A DNA stretch of 64,000 bases, from NCBI RefSeq assembly GCF_947495735.1, contig NZ_CANMAA010000005.1, positions 124,001 to 188,000 on the forward strand, in the 5' to 3' direction. Positions 51,527 to 60,333 of the stretch are shown here, piece after piece (positions within the stretch are counted from its first letter, which is position 1; every line of letters starts with the position of its first letter). Both the position numbers and the translations under genes were made by a program. Source of the DNA: an uncultured Pseudokineococcus sp. Lineage in GTDB: Bacteria > Actinomycetota > Actinomycetes > Actinomycetales > Quadrisphaeraceae. Under the pieces are notes generated by a model. That model did not search any database. It was not told where the DNA came from and was given only the letters and a program-made list of their open reading frames with translations.

Positions 51527-53275
51527 TCAGTGCCCCGCCCCGAGGTGGCCGGCGAGCTGCTCGTGCCGGCGGGCGCTGTGCTCGTCGAGCCCCGTGATCG
51601 TCACGGTCTTGCCGCGGGAGGCGTACTTGGTCTCGATGGCGTCGAGCGTGGCGACGGTGGAGGCGTCCCAGACGTTGGCGCCGGACAGGTCGATGACGAC
51701 GTTGCGGGGGTCGTCCACGTAGTCGAACTGGTGGACCAGGTCGTTGCTGGAGGCGAAGAACAGCTGCCCGGTGACGGCGTAGACGCGGGTGTCCTCGTCG
51801 GGGGTCGAGATCTCGGTGACCTCGGTCAGGTGCGCGACGCGGCGGGCGAACAGCGTCATCGCCACGAGCACCCCGACGACGACGCCGTAGGCGAGGTTGT
51901 GCGTGAGCACCGTGACGGCCACGGTCGAGAGCATCACCAGCGTCTCCGAGCGGGGCATCCGGCGCAGGGTGGCGGGTCGGACGCTGTGCCAGTCGAAGGT
52001 GCCCACGGAGACCATGACCATCACGGCCACGAGGGCGGCCATCGGGATGATGCCCACGAGGTCGCCGAGGACGACGACGAGCAGGAGCAGGAAGACGCCG
52101 GCGAGGAACGTGGAGATCCGGGTGCGGGCGCCGGAGGACTTCACGTTGATCATGGTCTGGCCGATCATCGCGCAGCCGCCCATGCCGCCGAAGAAGCCGG
52201 TGACGATGTTGGCCCCGCCCTGGCCCCAGGCCTCGCGGGTCTTGTTGGAGCCGGTGTCGGTGACGTCGTCGACGAGCTTGGCCGTCATCAGCGACTCGAG
52301 CAGCCCGACCACGGCGACGGCCGCGGCGTAGGGGGCGATGACCTGCAGCGTCTCCACCGAGAACGGCACGTCCGGGAGCAGCAGGGACGGCAGGTCGGAG
52401 GGCAGCTCGCCCTGGTCGCCGACGTCCGGGACGGCCACCGAGGCCAGGACGACGAAGCCGGTCAGGGCCACGATGGCGACCAGCGGCGCCGGCACGGCGG
52501 TGGTCAGCCGCGGCAGCAGCACCATCACGGCGATCCCGACGGCGACCATCGGGTAGACCACCCACGGCACGTCGCGCAGGTAGGGGAGCTGCGAGGAGAA
52601 GATCAGGATCGCCAGGGCGTTGACGAAGCCCACCATCACGCTGCGCGGGATGAAGCCCATCAGCCGCGCGACGCCGGCCAGGCCCAGCACGACCTGGATG
52701 ACCCCGCCGAGGACCACGGCGGCGAAGAGGTACTGGACCCCCTGCTCGCGCACCAGCGGCGCGATGACGAGGGCCGTGGCGCCGGTGGCCGCCGAGATCA
52801 TCGCCGGTCGGCCGCCGAGGAACGAGATCGTCACGGCCATGGTGAACGAGGCGAAGAGCCCGAGCCGCGGGTCGACGCCGGCGATGATCGAGAAGGCGAT
52901 GGCCTCCGGGATGAGCGCCAGGGCGACGACGAGGCCGGCGAGGACCTCGATGCGCAGGCGCCGCGGGTCCTTGAGGGCCTCCAGCACCGAGATGCCGCCG
53001 TGCGGACGGCGCGGCGCCGTCACGCGGAGGCGCTCGCCGGCCGGCGCGCCCGGCCCGCGCTCGCCGTCCGACTCCGCTGCCCGCCGCTCTCCCGCCGACG
53101 CCACCAGCCCGCGCTCGTGCGCCGACTCCGTCGGCCCGGGGGGCACCGCGCCGACGGTCGCGCCGTCGGCCGTCGTCGCCGCGGCGAAGGAGCGGGGGGC
53201 TCCGCCGTCGGGGGAGGCGCTCCCGCCGTCCGGGCCGGTGTCGCCGGGGGTGTGGTCGGGCGTGGGCGAGCTCAT
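51527..53275 (-). CDS. SulP-family anion transporter with STAS domain
   Basis: 582 residues. A ~95-residue disordered N-terminus precedes VLAGLVVALALIPEAIAFSI, the SulP signature start. About 11 membrane segments follow, with GGRPAMISAATGATALVIAP, GGLESLMTAKLVDD-like text and GGMGGCAMIGQTMINVKSSG. The C-terminal STAS domain (from about 460) has VVIDLSGANVWDASTVATLD. Relatives carry sulfate or bicarbonate, and the substrate is open. GTG or ATG upstream variants would only lengthen the disordered leader. Confidence 0.9.
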   Translation of the reverse strand: MSSPTPDHTPGDTGPDGGSASPDGGAPRSFAAATTADGATVGAVPPGPTESAHERGLVASAGERRAAESDGERGPGAPAGERLRVTAPRRPHGGISVLEALKDPRRLRIEVLAGLVVALALIPEAIAFSIIAGVDPRLGLFASFTMAVTISFLGGRPAMISAATGATALVIAPLVREQGVQYLFAAVVLGGVIQVVLGLAGVARLMGFIPRSVMVGFVNALAILIFSSQLPYLRDVPWVVYPMVAVGIAVMVLLPRLTTAVPAPLVAIVALTGFVVLASVAVPDVGDQGELPSDLPSLLLPDVPFSVETLQVIAPYAAAVAVVGLLESLMTAKLVDDVTDTGSNKTREAWGQGGANIVTGFFGGMGGCAMIGQTMINVKSSGARTRISTFLAGVFLLLLVVVLGDLVGIIPMAALVAVMVMVSVGTFDWHSVRPATLRRMPRSETLVMLSTVAVTVLTHNLAYGVVVGVLVAMTLFARRVAHLTEVTEISTPDEDTRVYAVTGQLFFASSNDLVHQFDYVDDPRNVVIDLSGANVWDASTVATLDAIETKYASRGKTVTITGLDEHSARRHEQLAGHLGAGH

Positions 53276-53554
53276 GCGGATCTCCGTCCTCGGGCGCAGC
53301 GCCGCGGGCGGACGCGCCCGCTCGTCGCGGGAGGCGCGCCGTCACGCCGGTGGGTGCTGCAGGTGGAGGAGCTGGGACGGCCGCTCCGCGCGCCGGGGCG
53401 GCCGGGGTCGCGCGGACCCGTGCGGGGCGGGTCAGCACCAGGTCCGGACCCTACCGTCGCCCGAGGGTCGGGTGGCGCCGCGCCGTCGCGACCAGGCGGG
53501 TGACGGCGGCTGGGGGCGCTGCACCGGAGGCGGGTCCCGGCCGACAGAGGGGGT

Positions 53555-55915
53555 GTGGTCCTGCCAGCGGCCGCCCGCGGGCGGCGACGTCCCCGCTCCG
53601 GGCGACGCCGTGCTGCCGAGGCGGCGCTGCTCGCCGTCCTCGCGGTCGCCTCGGTCGTCGCCTCGCTGCACCGCGGGCCGGAGGCCGGCGGCGCCTGGCC
53701 CGTCGTGGCCGCCCTCGCACCGCTGGCCGCCGTCGCGGTCGTCACCCGGCGCGCCCGGGGGACGACCGACGAGGGGCCCGTGTGGCGCTGGTACGCCGCG
53801 GGCGGCGCCGTCGTGGCCGTCGCGGGCGTCGCGGACGACGTGGTGCGCGGGCTCGGCGGCACGTCACCGGTGCCGCTCGTCGACCTCGGCGGGCTCGTGG
53901 GCGCCGGCCTGCTGTACCAGGGGCTGCTGCACTGGAACCGCTACCGCGGGCCCACCTCCGGACCCGGCGACTGGTTCAACGGCCTGAGCGCCGTCCTGTG
54001 CGTCGCCGCGCTCGGCACGCTCGCCCTCCGCTGGTCGGGCACCGAGCCGCCGGGCGACCTCCTCGCGACCCAGGTGTGGCTGCTGTCCCTGGCGGCGGCC
54101 GCGATGTTCGTGGCGACCCTGCCCACGGTGGCCTCGCTCGCCGGGCTCCTGGCCGACGTCCGCATCTGGGCGCTGACGACGGCCTCCGCCGTCGTCGTCG
54201 TGGCCGTCGCGGCGCGCCTGGTGCACCCCGGGTCGGAGGCGACGCTGACGCGCGCGGCGTGGACGGTGCTGCTGGTCGTCATCGCCCTCGCGAGCATCAC
54301 CACCCTGGGCGCCTCGTCCACGCCGAGGCCGGCGACGACCCGGGCGTCCACCGGCGGCGCGCTGTTCGTCCTGCTCTTCGCGCTCTCGCTGCTGGTCGTC
54401 TCCCGGGGGCGGCTCACCGCGGAGTCGCTGCTGCCCACCGCGTACGGGGTCCTGGCCGTCCTCGGCGTCGCCGCCCGCGCCGTGCACCTGGTCAGCGACC
54501 TCAGCCAGCTCGCGGTCCGCCGCCACGAGGCCCTCACCGACGACCTCACCGGGGCCGGCAACCGCCGGGGCCTGACCCGGCGCCTGGGCGAGGCCGCGCG
54601 CCAGCGGCGCACGGGGCTGCTGCTCGTGGACCTCGACCGGTTCAAGGAGGTCAACGACCGCTACGGCCACGCGGTCGGGGACGCGCTGCTGCAGGAGGTC
54701 GCCACCCGCTTCCGCGGCGTCCTCCCGGGCGACGCCTACCTGGCCCGCCCCGGCGGTGACGAGTTCGCCGTCGTCCTCGGCCCGCGCTCCGCCGCCTCCG
54801 CGCACGAGGTGGCTACCGCCGTGGCCCGGGCCCTCGCCCGACCCGTCATCGTCGGGGAGCGGCGCCTGCAGGTCGGCGGCAGCATCGGCGTGGCCGGCGG
54901 CAGCCGGGGAGAGGACGTGCCCGGGGAGGAGCTGCTGCGCCGGGCCGACGTCGCCATGTACACGGCGAAGGCGGCGGGCGGCGGGATCAGCCGCTACGAC
55001 CCCGACCTCGACGCCGCCGCCCGCGAGAGCGCCCGCCTGCTGGAGGAGCTCCGGGCGCTGCTGTCCGAGGGGGAGGCCGCGGGCGCCGGCCGGCTCGTGG
55101 TGCACCACCAGGTGCAGCTCGACGCCGCGGGCGCCGTCGCGGGCACCGAGGCGCTCGTCCGCTGGGAGCACCCGCGCCGCGGCCTCGTGCCGCCCGACGC
55201 CTTCCTGCCCCTCGCGGAGCAGCACGGGCTCATGACGGGCGTCACGACGCTGGTGCTGCGCCGGGCGCTCGAGGACGCCGCGCGGTGGCGCGTCCCCGGG
55301 GCGCGGCTGCGCACCTCCGTCAACCTCTCCACCGGCTGCCTGTCCGACCCCTTCCTGCCCGACTTCGTCGACGAGGTCCTCGCGGCGACGGGCACGCCCG
55401 CGTCCTCGCTGGTGCTCGAGATCACGGAGACGACGCTGATGGCGGACCCGGAGCTGGCGGTGGAGGCCGCGCGCCGGCTCGTCGCCCGCGGCGTGCAGGT
55501 CAGCGTCGACGACTACGGCACCGGGTACTCCTCGCTCGCCTACCTGCAGGACCTCCCGGTCGCCGAGCTCAAGCTGGACCGGGCCTTCGCCGCGCGGGTC
55601 GTCGACGACGAGCGCACCGCGGCGATCGTCGGCGGCACGGTGGACCTGGCGCACCGCCTCGGGCTGCGGGTGGTCGCCGAGGGCGTCGAGGACGAGGCCA
55701 CGCTGGCGCGCCTGCGCGCGCTCGGCTGCGACGAGACGCAGGGGTACCTCCACGGGCGGCCCGTCCCGGCCGAGGAGGTCCCGGTCGCGCTGCTGGCCGG
55801 GCGCTCCGACGGGCCGGTGACGGGGTCTGGGACCGAGGCGTCCTCCTCGCCGCCCGCCGTGCCCGCGCAGTCCCGCGCCTCGACGTCGGAGCGCCGCGCG
55901 GCGTCCCGTCCCTGA
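53555..55915 (+). CDS. Membrane-bound GGDEF-EAL cyclic-di-GMP enzyme
   Basis: 786 residues. About nine to ten membrane segments (residues ~20-325) form the sensor region. The GGDEF domain has LTDDLTGAGNRRGL, LLVDLDRFKEVNDRYGH and PGGDEFAVVLG (G400-F404 intact). No RxxD product-inhibition site is seen before it. The EAL domain has GTEALVRWEHP (E532), SVNLSTG, LEITETTLM, SVDDYGTGYSSLAYL, ELKLDRAF and VAEGVED, all catalytic residues kept. Both synthesis and breakdown of c-di-GMP are therefore possible. A cellulose-synthase-like operon, a common c-di-GMP target, lies 700 bp downstream. Confidence 0.92.
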   Translation: MVLPAAARGRRRPRSGRRRAAEAALLAVLAVASVVASLHRGPEAGGAWPVVAALAPLAAVAVVTRRARGTTDEGPVWRWYAAGGAVVAVAGVADDVVRGLGGTSPVPLVDLGGLVGAGLLYQGLLHWNRYRGPTSGPGDWFNGLSAVLCVAALGTLALRWSGTEPPGDLLATQVWLLSLAAAAMFVATLPTVASLAGLLADVRIWALTTASAVVVVAVAARLVHPGSEATLTRAAWTVLLVVIALASITTLGASSTPRPATTRASTGGALFVLLFALSLLVVSRGRLTAESLLPTAYGVLAVLGVAARAVHLVSDLSQLAVRRHEALTDDLTGAGNRRGLTRRLGEAARQRRTGLLLVDLDRFKEVNDRYGHAVGDALLQEVATRFRGVLPGDAYLARPGGDEFAVVLGPRSAASAHEVATAVARALARPVIVGERRLQVGGSIGVAGGSRGEDVPGEELLRRADVAMYTAKAAGGGISRYDPDLDAAARESARLLEELRALLSEGEAAGAGRLVVHHQVQLDAAGAVAGTEALVRWEHPRRGLVPPDAFLPLAEQHGLMTGVTTLVLRRALEDAARWRVPGARLRTSVNLSTGCLSDPFLPDFVDEVLAATGTPASSLVLEITETTLMADPELAVEAARRLVARGVQVSVDDYGTGYSSLAYLQDLPVAELKLDRAFAARVVDDERTAAIVGGTVDLAHRLGLRVVAEGVEDEATLARLRALGCDETQGYLHGRPVPAEEVPVALLAGRSDGPVTGSGTEASSSPPAVPAQSRASTSERRAASRP

Positions 55916-56111
55916 CGCGGGGGACCGCCGCGGCGCGGCCTCGTGAGTCGTCGACCACGTCGTCTCCGGGGTTCCCCCCGCGTCGTGTCGACGTCGTGCC
56001 GTCGAGAGGGCGCACCCCCCGCGTCGTGTCGACGTCGTGCCGTCTGGGGCGAGTCGTCGACGACGCCCTCTCCGGAGCCCGCGGCCCGCGGGCGTCGTCG
56101 ACGAGTGCTCG
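55916..56111. other. Gene-free stretch with direct repeats downstream of the GGDEF-EAL gene
   Basis: No coding region is evident. GAGTCGTCGAC occurs twice (near 55945 and 56050) and GAGAGGGCG/CGCCCTCTC forms an inverted pair around the second 30-bp repeat copy. The layering of repeats suggests past rearrangement. Confidence 0.5.
55974..56044. repeat. Pair of identical 30-bp direct repeats
   Basis: Two exact 30-bp copies, 55974-56003 and 56015-56044, start CCCCCCGCGTCGTG and end CGTCGTGCCGTC. They are separated by 11 bp. They lie between the GGDEF-EAL gene and the GH6 relic. Confidence 0.8.
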
Positions 56112-56413
56112 TCAGGAGACGGCGCGCACCCAGGATCGGTAGGCGGTGGGCGAGAGGCCCCCGGAGGAGCAGCTGCCGCGTCGCGACCCGGGATGGCGTA
56201 GACGACGAGGACGCCGGCGCGCCCGCCCGCCCTCGCCGCGCCGGTGCAGCGGGCGGCCTCCGCGCGGACGGAGCGCTCGTCCAGCCGGTCGCCGACCCGC
56301 AGCGACGTCGCGGGGGTCGCCGTGCGCAGCTCGAGCGCCCGCAGGGCCGGGTCGCTCCAGCGCTGGGCGTCCCGCAGCGCCCCTGCCGACCGGCGACCTG
56401 AGCACGACTTCAC
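56112..56413 (-). pseudogene. Decayed GH6 glycosidase fragment
   Basis: On the minus strand one frame reads RAEAARCTGAARAGGRAGVL and then VVYAIPGRD, which matches GH6 signature 1 (VxYxxPxRDC). About one base is then displaced, and the adjacent frame continues GSCSSGGLSPTAYRSWVRAV before a stop. This is the expected GH6 continuation (GxxSxGG...AYRxW). Only about 100 residues of a ~300-residue domain remain, and the catalytic-acid and base regions downstream are absent. It is homologous to the intact GH6 gene at 60330 in the same neighbourhood, but on the opposite strand. Confidence 0.68.
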
Positions 56414-56629
56414 CGCCGCCGTGCATCACGCAGAGTGAGCGCATCTGCCGCACCGAGGCGCCGATCAGGACCAGGTGCACGGCCCTCTCGTCGACGCTGG
56501 GTGAGCTGGGCTCGCTGCTCGCGCGCAGCGCGTCCTGGCGAGGTGACGCGCAGTCGTGTTTCAGTGGGTCCTCACACGCACGCAGGGGTCAGCGCCGATC
56601 ACCTCCCACCACGTCCACCGGGAGATCCG
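56414..56629. other. Upstream region of the cslA operon
   Basis: 216 bp without a recognisable gene. The last part carries a GGGAG ribosome site (about 56620-56624) in front of the TTG start of cslA. I see no clear -35/-10 pair. Confidence 0.4.
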
Positions 56630-58447
56630 TTGACCGACGCCGACGAGGCACCGCCCGGCCTGGCCGCCGGCGCGATCGACTACGAGCCGTACACCCGGCT
56701 CGCCGGCCCGCTCACGGAGCCGCCGGAGGGCGACTACGTCGTCGAGCACGTCAACCTCATCGCGCGCGACCGGCGCCGCGTCGGCGCCTACGTGATGCTC
56801 GCCGCCGCGCTGGTGTTCGAGGTGGTCTTCCTCGTGTGGCTGCTCAACCCGAGCCACCTCCCCACGCGCACCGGGGACTGGACCTGGTACCTGTCGATGG
56901 GGCTCGTCGCGTCGATCGGCCTCATCGAGACGATGCGGCTGGTCAACGTGGCCACGCTCGTGCGCGCCACGGTCTCGAGCGCGGACCCGGTGCCCGTGCG
57001 TCCCGAGGCCGGGCACCGCGTCGCCTTCATCACGACCATCGTGCCGGGCAAGGAGCCCGTGGAGATGGCGGAGAAGACGCTCGCCGCGGCGCGCGACGTC
57101 CGCTACGACGGCGTCCTCGACGTCTGGCTGCTCGACGAGGGCGACGACGACGAGGTCAGGGCGATGTGCGCGCGCCTCGGCGTCCACCACTTCAGCCGCA
57201 AGGGCGTCGACGAGTGGAACCAGCCCTCGGGCCGCAACAAGCGCAAGACCAAGCACGGAAACTACAACGCCTGGCTCGACGCCCACGGCGACGACTACGA
57301 CTTCTGGGTCTCGGTCGACACCGACCACGTCCCGCGGCCGGAGCTCGTCGAGCGCCTGCTCGGCTACTTCCGCGACCCCGACGTCGCCTTCGTCGTCGCC
57401 CCGCAGGTCTACGGCAACGACGACGACTTCATCACCAGGGCCGCGGAGTCCCAGCAGTACCTGTTCCACTCGGTCCTGCAGCGCGCCGGCAACCGCTGGG
57501 GCTGCCCCATGTTCGTGGGCACCAACAACGCCGTCCGCATCTCCGCGCTGCGCGACATCGACGGGCTCGCCGACTCCATCACCGAGGACGCCGCGACGTC
57601 GCTGGTGTGGCACACGCGCGACAACCCCGCGACGGGGCGCCGGTGGAAGTCGGTCTACACGCCCGACGTGCTGGCCGTCGGCGAGGGCCCGGCCTCCTGG
57701 TCGGACTACTTCACCCAGCAGAACCGGTGGGCCCGCGGCACCAACGAGGTGATGCTCCGCTCCTTCCACCGCTTCGCCCCGCACCTGGGCTGGGGACGTC
57801 GCCTGCACTACGCGCTGCTCATGAGCTACTACCCCTCCGCGGCGCTCTCGTGGGTGCTCGGCTCGTTCAACGTGGCGATCTACTTGGTCACCGGCACGGG
57901 CGGCGTCGTCGTCGCGGCGAACCTGTGGCTGATGCTCTACGTCAACGCCGCGGTCCTGCAGGTGGCCATCTACTTCTGGAACCGCCGCTACAACGTCTCG
58001 CCGCACGAGGAGGAGGGCAGCTCCGGCGCCCTCGGCATGCTCGTGTCGGTCCTGTCGGCGCCGATGTACGTCGTCGCCCTCGTCGACGCGGCCCGTGGCC
58101 GGGACGTGCCCTTCGCCGTCACCCCCAAGGGCTCGGACTCCGCGGGCGACCAGTGGGCCGTCTTCCGCAAGAACCTCACCTGGGGCGTGCTGCTGCTCGT
58201 CTGCTTCGCCGTGTCCCTGGTCCTCGGCCACGACTCCGCGGCGATGCGCACCTGGGCGCTGCTGGCCATCACGACCAGCTTCCTGCCGGTCGTCATCTGG
58301 CAGCTCGGGCTGCTGCGGGAGCGCCTCCGGCGCCCCGACGCCGCGCCCGCCCCGATCCCCGTGCAGCGCCGCGCCGCCGCCGGCAGCAGTCCCGCCGGCA
58401 GCCGCGCCACCGCCACCGCCTCGAGCACCCTGGAGCCCACCTCGTGA
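56630..58447 (+). CDS. cslA: CslA-type family 2 processive beta-glycan synthase
   Basis: 605 residues from TTG 56630. Two membrane segments (about 45-110) precede the cytosolic GT-A domain with VWLLDEGDDDEV (D169), VSVDTDHVPRP (D230, D232), SITEDAATS (D320) and FTQQNRWARGTNEV (Q363-W367). These are the D, DxD, TED and QxxRW motifs of cellulose-synthase-like enzymes. Five to six membrane segments follow. There is no PilZ domain. In Streptomyces cslA-glxA-cslZ deposits a beta-glycan at growing tips. The stop overlaps the GlxA-like gene (GTGA). Confidence 0.92.
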   Translation: MTDADEAPPGLAAGAIDYEPYTRLAGPLTEPPEGDYVVEHVNLIARDRRRVGAYVMLAAALVFEVVFLVWLLNPSHLPTRTGDWTWYLSMGLVASIGLIETMRLVNVATLVRATVSSADPVPVRPEAGHRVAFITTIVPGKEPVEMAEKTLAAARDVRYDGVLDVWLLDEGDDDEVRAMCARLGVHHFSRKGVDEWNQPSGRNKRKTKHGNYNAWLDAHGDDYDFWVSVDTDHVPRPELVERLLGYFRDPDVAFVVAPQVYGNDDDFITRAAESQQYLFHSVLQRAGNRWGCPMFVGTNNAVRISALRDIDGLADSITEDAATSLVWHTRDNPATGRRWKSVYTPDVLAVGEGPASWSDYFTQQNRWARGTNEVMLRSFHRFAPHLGWGRRLHYALLMSYYPSAALSWVLGSFNVAIYLVTGTGGVVVAANLWLMLYVNAAVLQVAIYFWNRRYNVSPHEEEGSSGALGMLVSVLSAPMYVVALVDAARGRDVPFAVTPKGSDSAGDQWAVFRKNLTWGVLLLVCFAVSLVLGHDSAAMRTWALLAITTSFLPVVIWQLGLLRERLRRPDAAPAPIPVQRRAAAGSSPAGSRATATASSTLEPTS

Positions 58448-60333
58448 AGCGCGCCACCCTCCTGAAGACCCGCAACCGGGCGCTCGTGGTGTGCGCCGCC
58501 GGGCTGGTCGTCGCCGTCAACGCCCAGCCGGCCACCGCCGGCGCCGGCGCCCTGCGCGTCCTGTGGGTCGAGTCGCGGTCGGACTACCGCGCGGCCCACG
58601 GCGCGTGGGAGACGGTGGAGCTGCCTGCGGACCTGCACCTCGACGTCGTCTCCGCGACGCTGCTGCCCACGGGCGAGGTCCTCATCGTCTCCGACGCGGA
58701 AGACACGGCCGGGGCGCCCACGACGGTGCTGTGGGACCCCGTCACCGAGGTCGCCGCGGAGGTCGAGACGCCCGAGGGCCTGCTCGGCGGCGGCCAGGTC
58801 CTGCTGCCGGACGGGGACCTCCTCGTCGCGGGAGGGACGGCGCACCGCGAGGTCCTGGCCGAGGACGTCGTCCGCGCCGCCGGCGTCGTGGCGCTCGTCG
58901 CCGACGCGACCGCTGCGCGGGCCACCGAGGTCGTCGAGGGCACGGTCCTCGTCGACGAGAGCACCGGGCTCGCCTACCGGACCACCGAGACCGTCACCGT
59001 GCTCCCCGCGGCGGGAGCGGCGGAGGTCGGCCCGGTGACGGACGTCTGGGTCGAGGCGGTCGAGGAGGGTCCGGACGCCGTCCTCGAGGGCGAGGTGCAC
59101 CGCCTGCGCCCCGAGGGCCAGGAGGCGGCCGGCGTCTCCGGGCGGGCGGACGCCCTCACCCTCGCCAAGCAGGAGAACCGCGGGCTCGACGCCGCCCACG
59201 TGTTCGACGTCGAGGCGGAGGCCTACCGGCCCGCCGCGGACCTGACCACGGGCCGCTGGCGCCCGACGCTCGTCCCGACGGCGGGGGGCGACGTCCTCGC
59301 CGTCTCCGGGCTCGACGAGCACGGCGCCCTCCTCGACCAGGGCACGGGGACGACCGAGGTCCTCGACGTCGAGACCGGCACGTGGTCGGCGCGCCCCGAC
59401 CTCGGCCGCGCCTTCCCGACCTCGCCGTCGCTGTTCACCGGCATGACCGGCGAGGTCCTCTACTCCGGCTCCAGCGCGGGCCACGGCCCCGTCGACCGGA
59501 TGCGCACCCCCGGCGTCTGGGACCTGGCCGACGACTCGTTCGAGGAGATCCCCGGTCTGCGGGACCCGGACATGACCGAGACGTCGTCCTCGGTGCTGCT
59601 GCCCCCGGCCCAGGACCAGAGGGTGCTCGTCGCCGGCGGCGGGAGCGCCGGGGACGCCGAGGGCTCCACGGACCGGATGGACGTCGTCGACTTCGCCGCC
59701 CGGACGACATCCCCCGCCCCCGACCTGCCCGCCGCCGCCCGGTACGTGTCCTCCGTCGTCCTGCCCTCGGACGAGGTGCTGCTCACCGGGGGCTCGGGCG
59801 ACTACCGCGGCCGCGGCGGGAGCGACGTGCTCGCGGCGACCCTCTACGACGCCGCCACCGGGGAGACGACGGAGGCCGCCCCGCCGCGCGTCGGCCGCAA
59901 CCACCGGTCGCAGGCGCTCCTGCTGCCGGACGGCCGCGTCCTGACCGTCGGCTCGTCCCCCCTGTACGGCGACCCCGAGGGGGAGTCGGCGGGCACCGCC
60001 GAGCAGCGCCTGGAGATCTACTCCCCGCCCTACCTCTTCACCTCCGAGGAGCGCCCGGTGCTCGGCGCGGCCGCGCAGGAGCTGGAGCTGGAGCGAGGCA
60101 CGACGCAGGAGGTCCCCGTCACGGGCGACGTCGCGGCGGCCCGCCTCGTGCGCCCCGCCGCCTCCGGGCAGGCCGAGCAGCGCTCGGTCGAGCTGGGCGC
60201 CGAGGTCGTCGGCGGCGGGGTGCGGCTGACCGTGCCCGCGAGCGCGGCCCTGACCCCGAGCGGCTGGTACCTGCTGTTCGTCGTCGGCGAGGACGGGACG
60301 CCGTCCGAGGGCCGCTGGGTGCGCGTGCCGTGA
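58444..60333 (+). CDS. GlxA-like Kelch protein lacking copper-radical catalytic residues
   Basis: 629 residues with an N-terminal membrane anchor or signal (about 12-34). The fold is that of GlxA/galactose oxidase: Kelch repeats, an insertion with LAEDVVRAAGVVALV, then QRLEIYSPPYLF and the C-terminal DUF1929 domain with TPSGWYLLFVV. Measured against family motifs, the key residues are changed. The Cys of the FCSGH-type segment is Gly (LGGGQVLLPDG, near 115), the cross-linked Tyr of RWYPT is Arg (R273 in GRWRPT), and Tyr-His of NYHS is His-Arg (N486-H487-R488-S489). The last copper His before EQRS is missing. It is coupled to cslA and the GH6 gene by 4-bp overlaps. It is probably catalytically inactive and may have a structural or binding role. 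Confidence 0.82.
   Translation: MKRATLLKTRNRALVVCAAGLVVAVNAQPATAGAGALRVLWVESRSDYRAAHGAWETVELPADLHLDVVSATLLPTGEVLIVSDAEDTAGAPTTVLWDPVTEVAAEVETPEGLLGGGQVLLPDGDLLVAGGTAHREVLAEDVVRAAGVVALVADATAARATEVVEGTVLVDESTGLAYRTTETVTVLPAAGAAEVGPVTDVWVEAVEEGPDAVLEGEVHRLRPEGQEAAGVSGRADALTLAKQENRGLDAAHVFDVEAEAYRPAADLTTGRWRPTLVPTAGGDVLAVSGLDEHGALLDQGTGTTEVLDVETGTWSARPDLGRAFPTSPSLFTGMTGEVLYSGSSAGHGPVDRMRTPGVWDLADDSFEEIPGLRDPDMTETSSSVLLPPAQDQRVLVAGGGSAGDAEGSTDRMDVVDFAARTTSPAPDLPAAARYVSSVVLPSDEVLLTGGSGDYRGRGGSDVLAATLYDAATGETTEAAPPRVGRNHRSQALLLPDGRVLTVGSSPLYGDPEGESAGTAEQRLEIYSPPYLFTSEERPVLGAAAQELELERGTTQEVPVTGDVAAARLVRPAASGQAEQRSVELGAEVVGGGVRLTVPASAALTPSGWYLLFVVGEDGTPSEGRWVRVP

Noticed and set aside
55974-56044. Attachment sites of an integrated element
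   Set aside because: The two copies are only 11 bp apart and no integrase or cargo is present.
56244-56438. 64-codon plus-strand frame over the GH6 relic
   Set aside because: Ser/Arg-rich shadow without a ribosome site. The minus strand shows real GH6 motifs.
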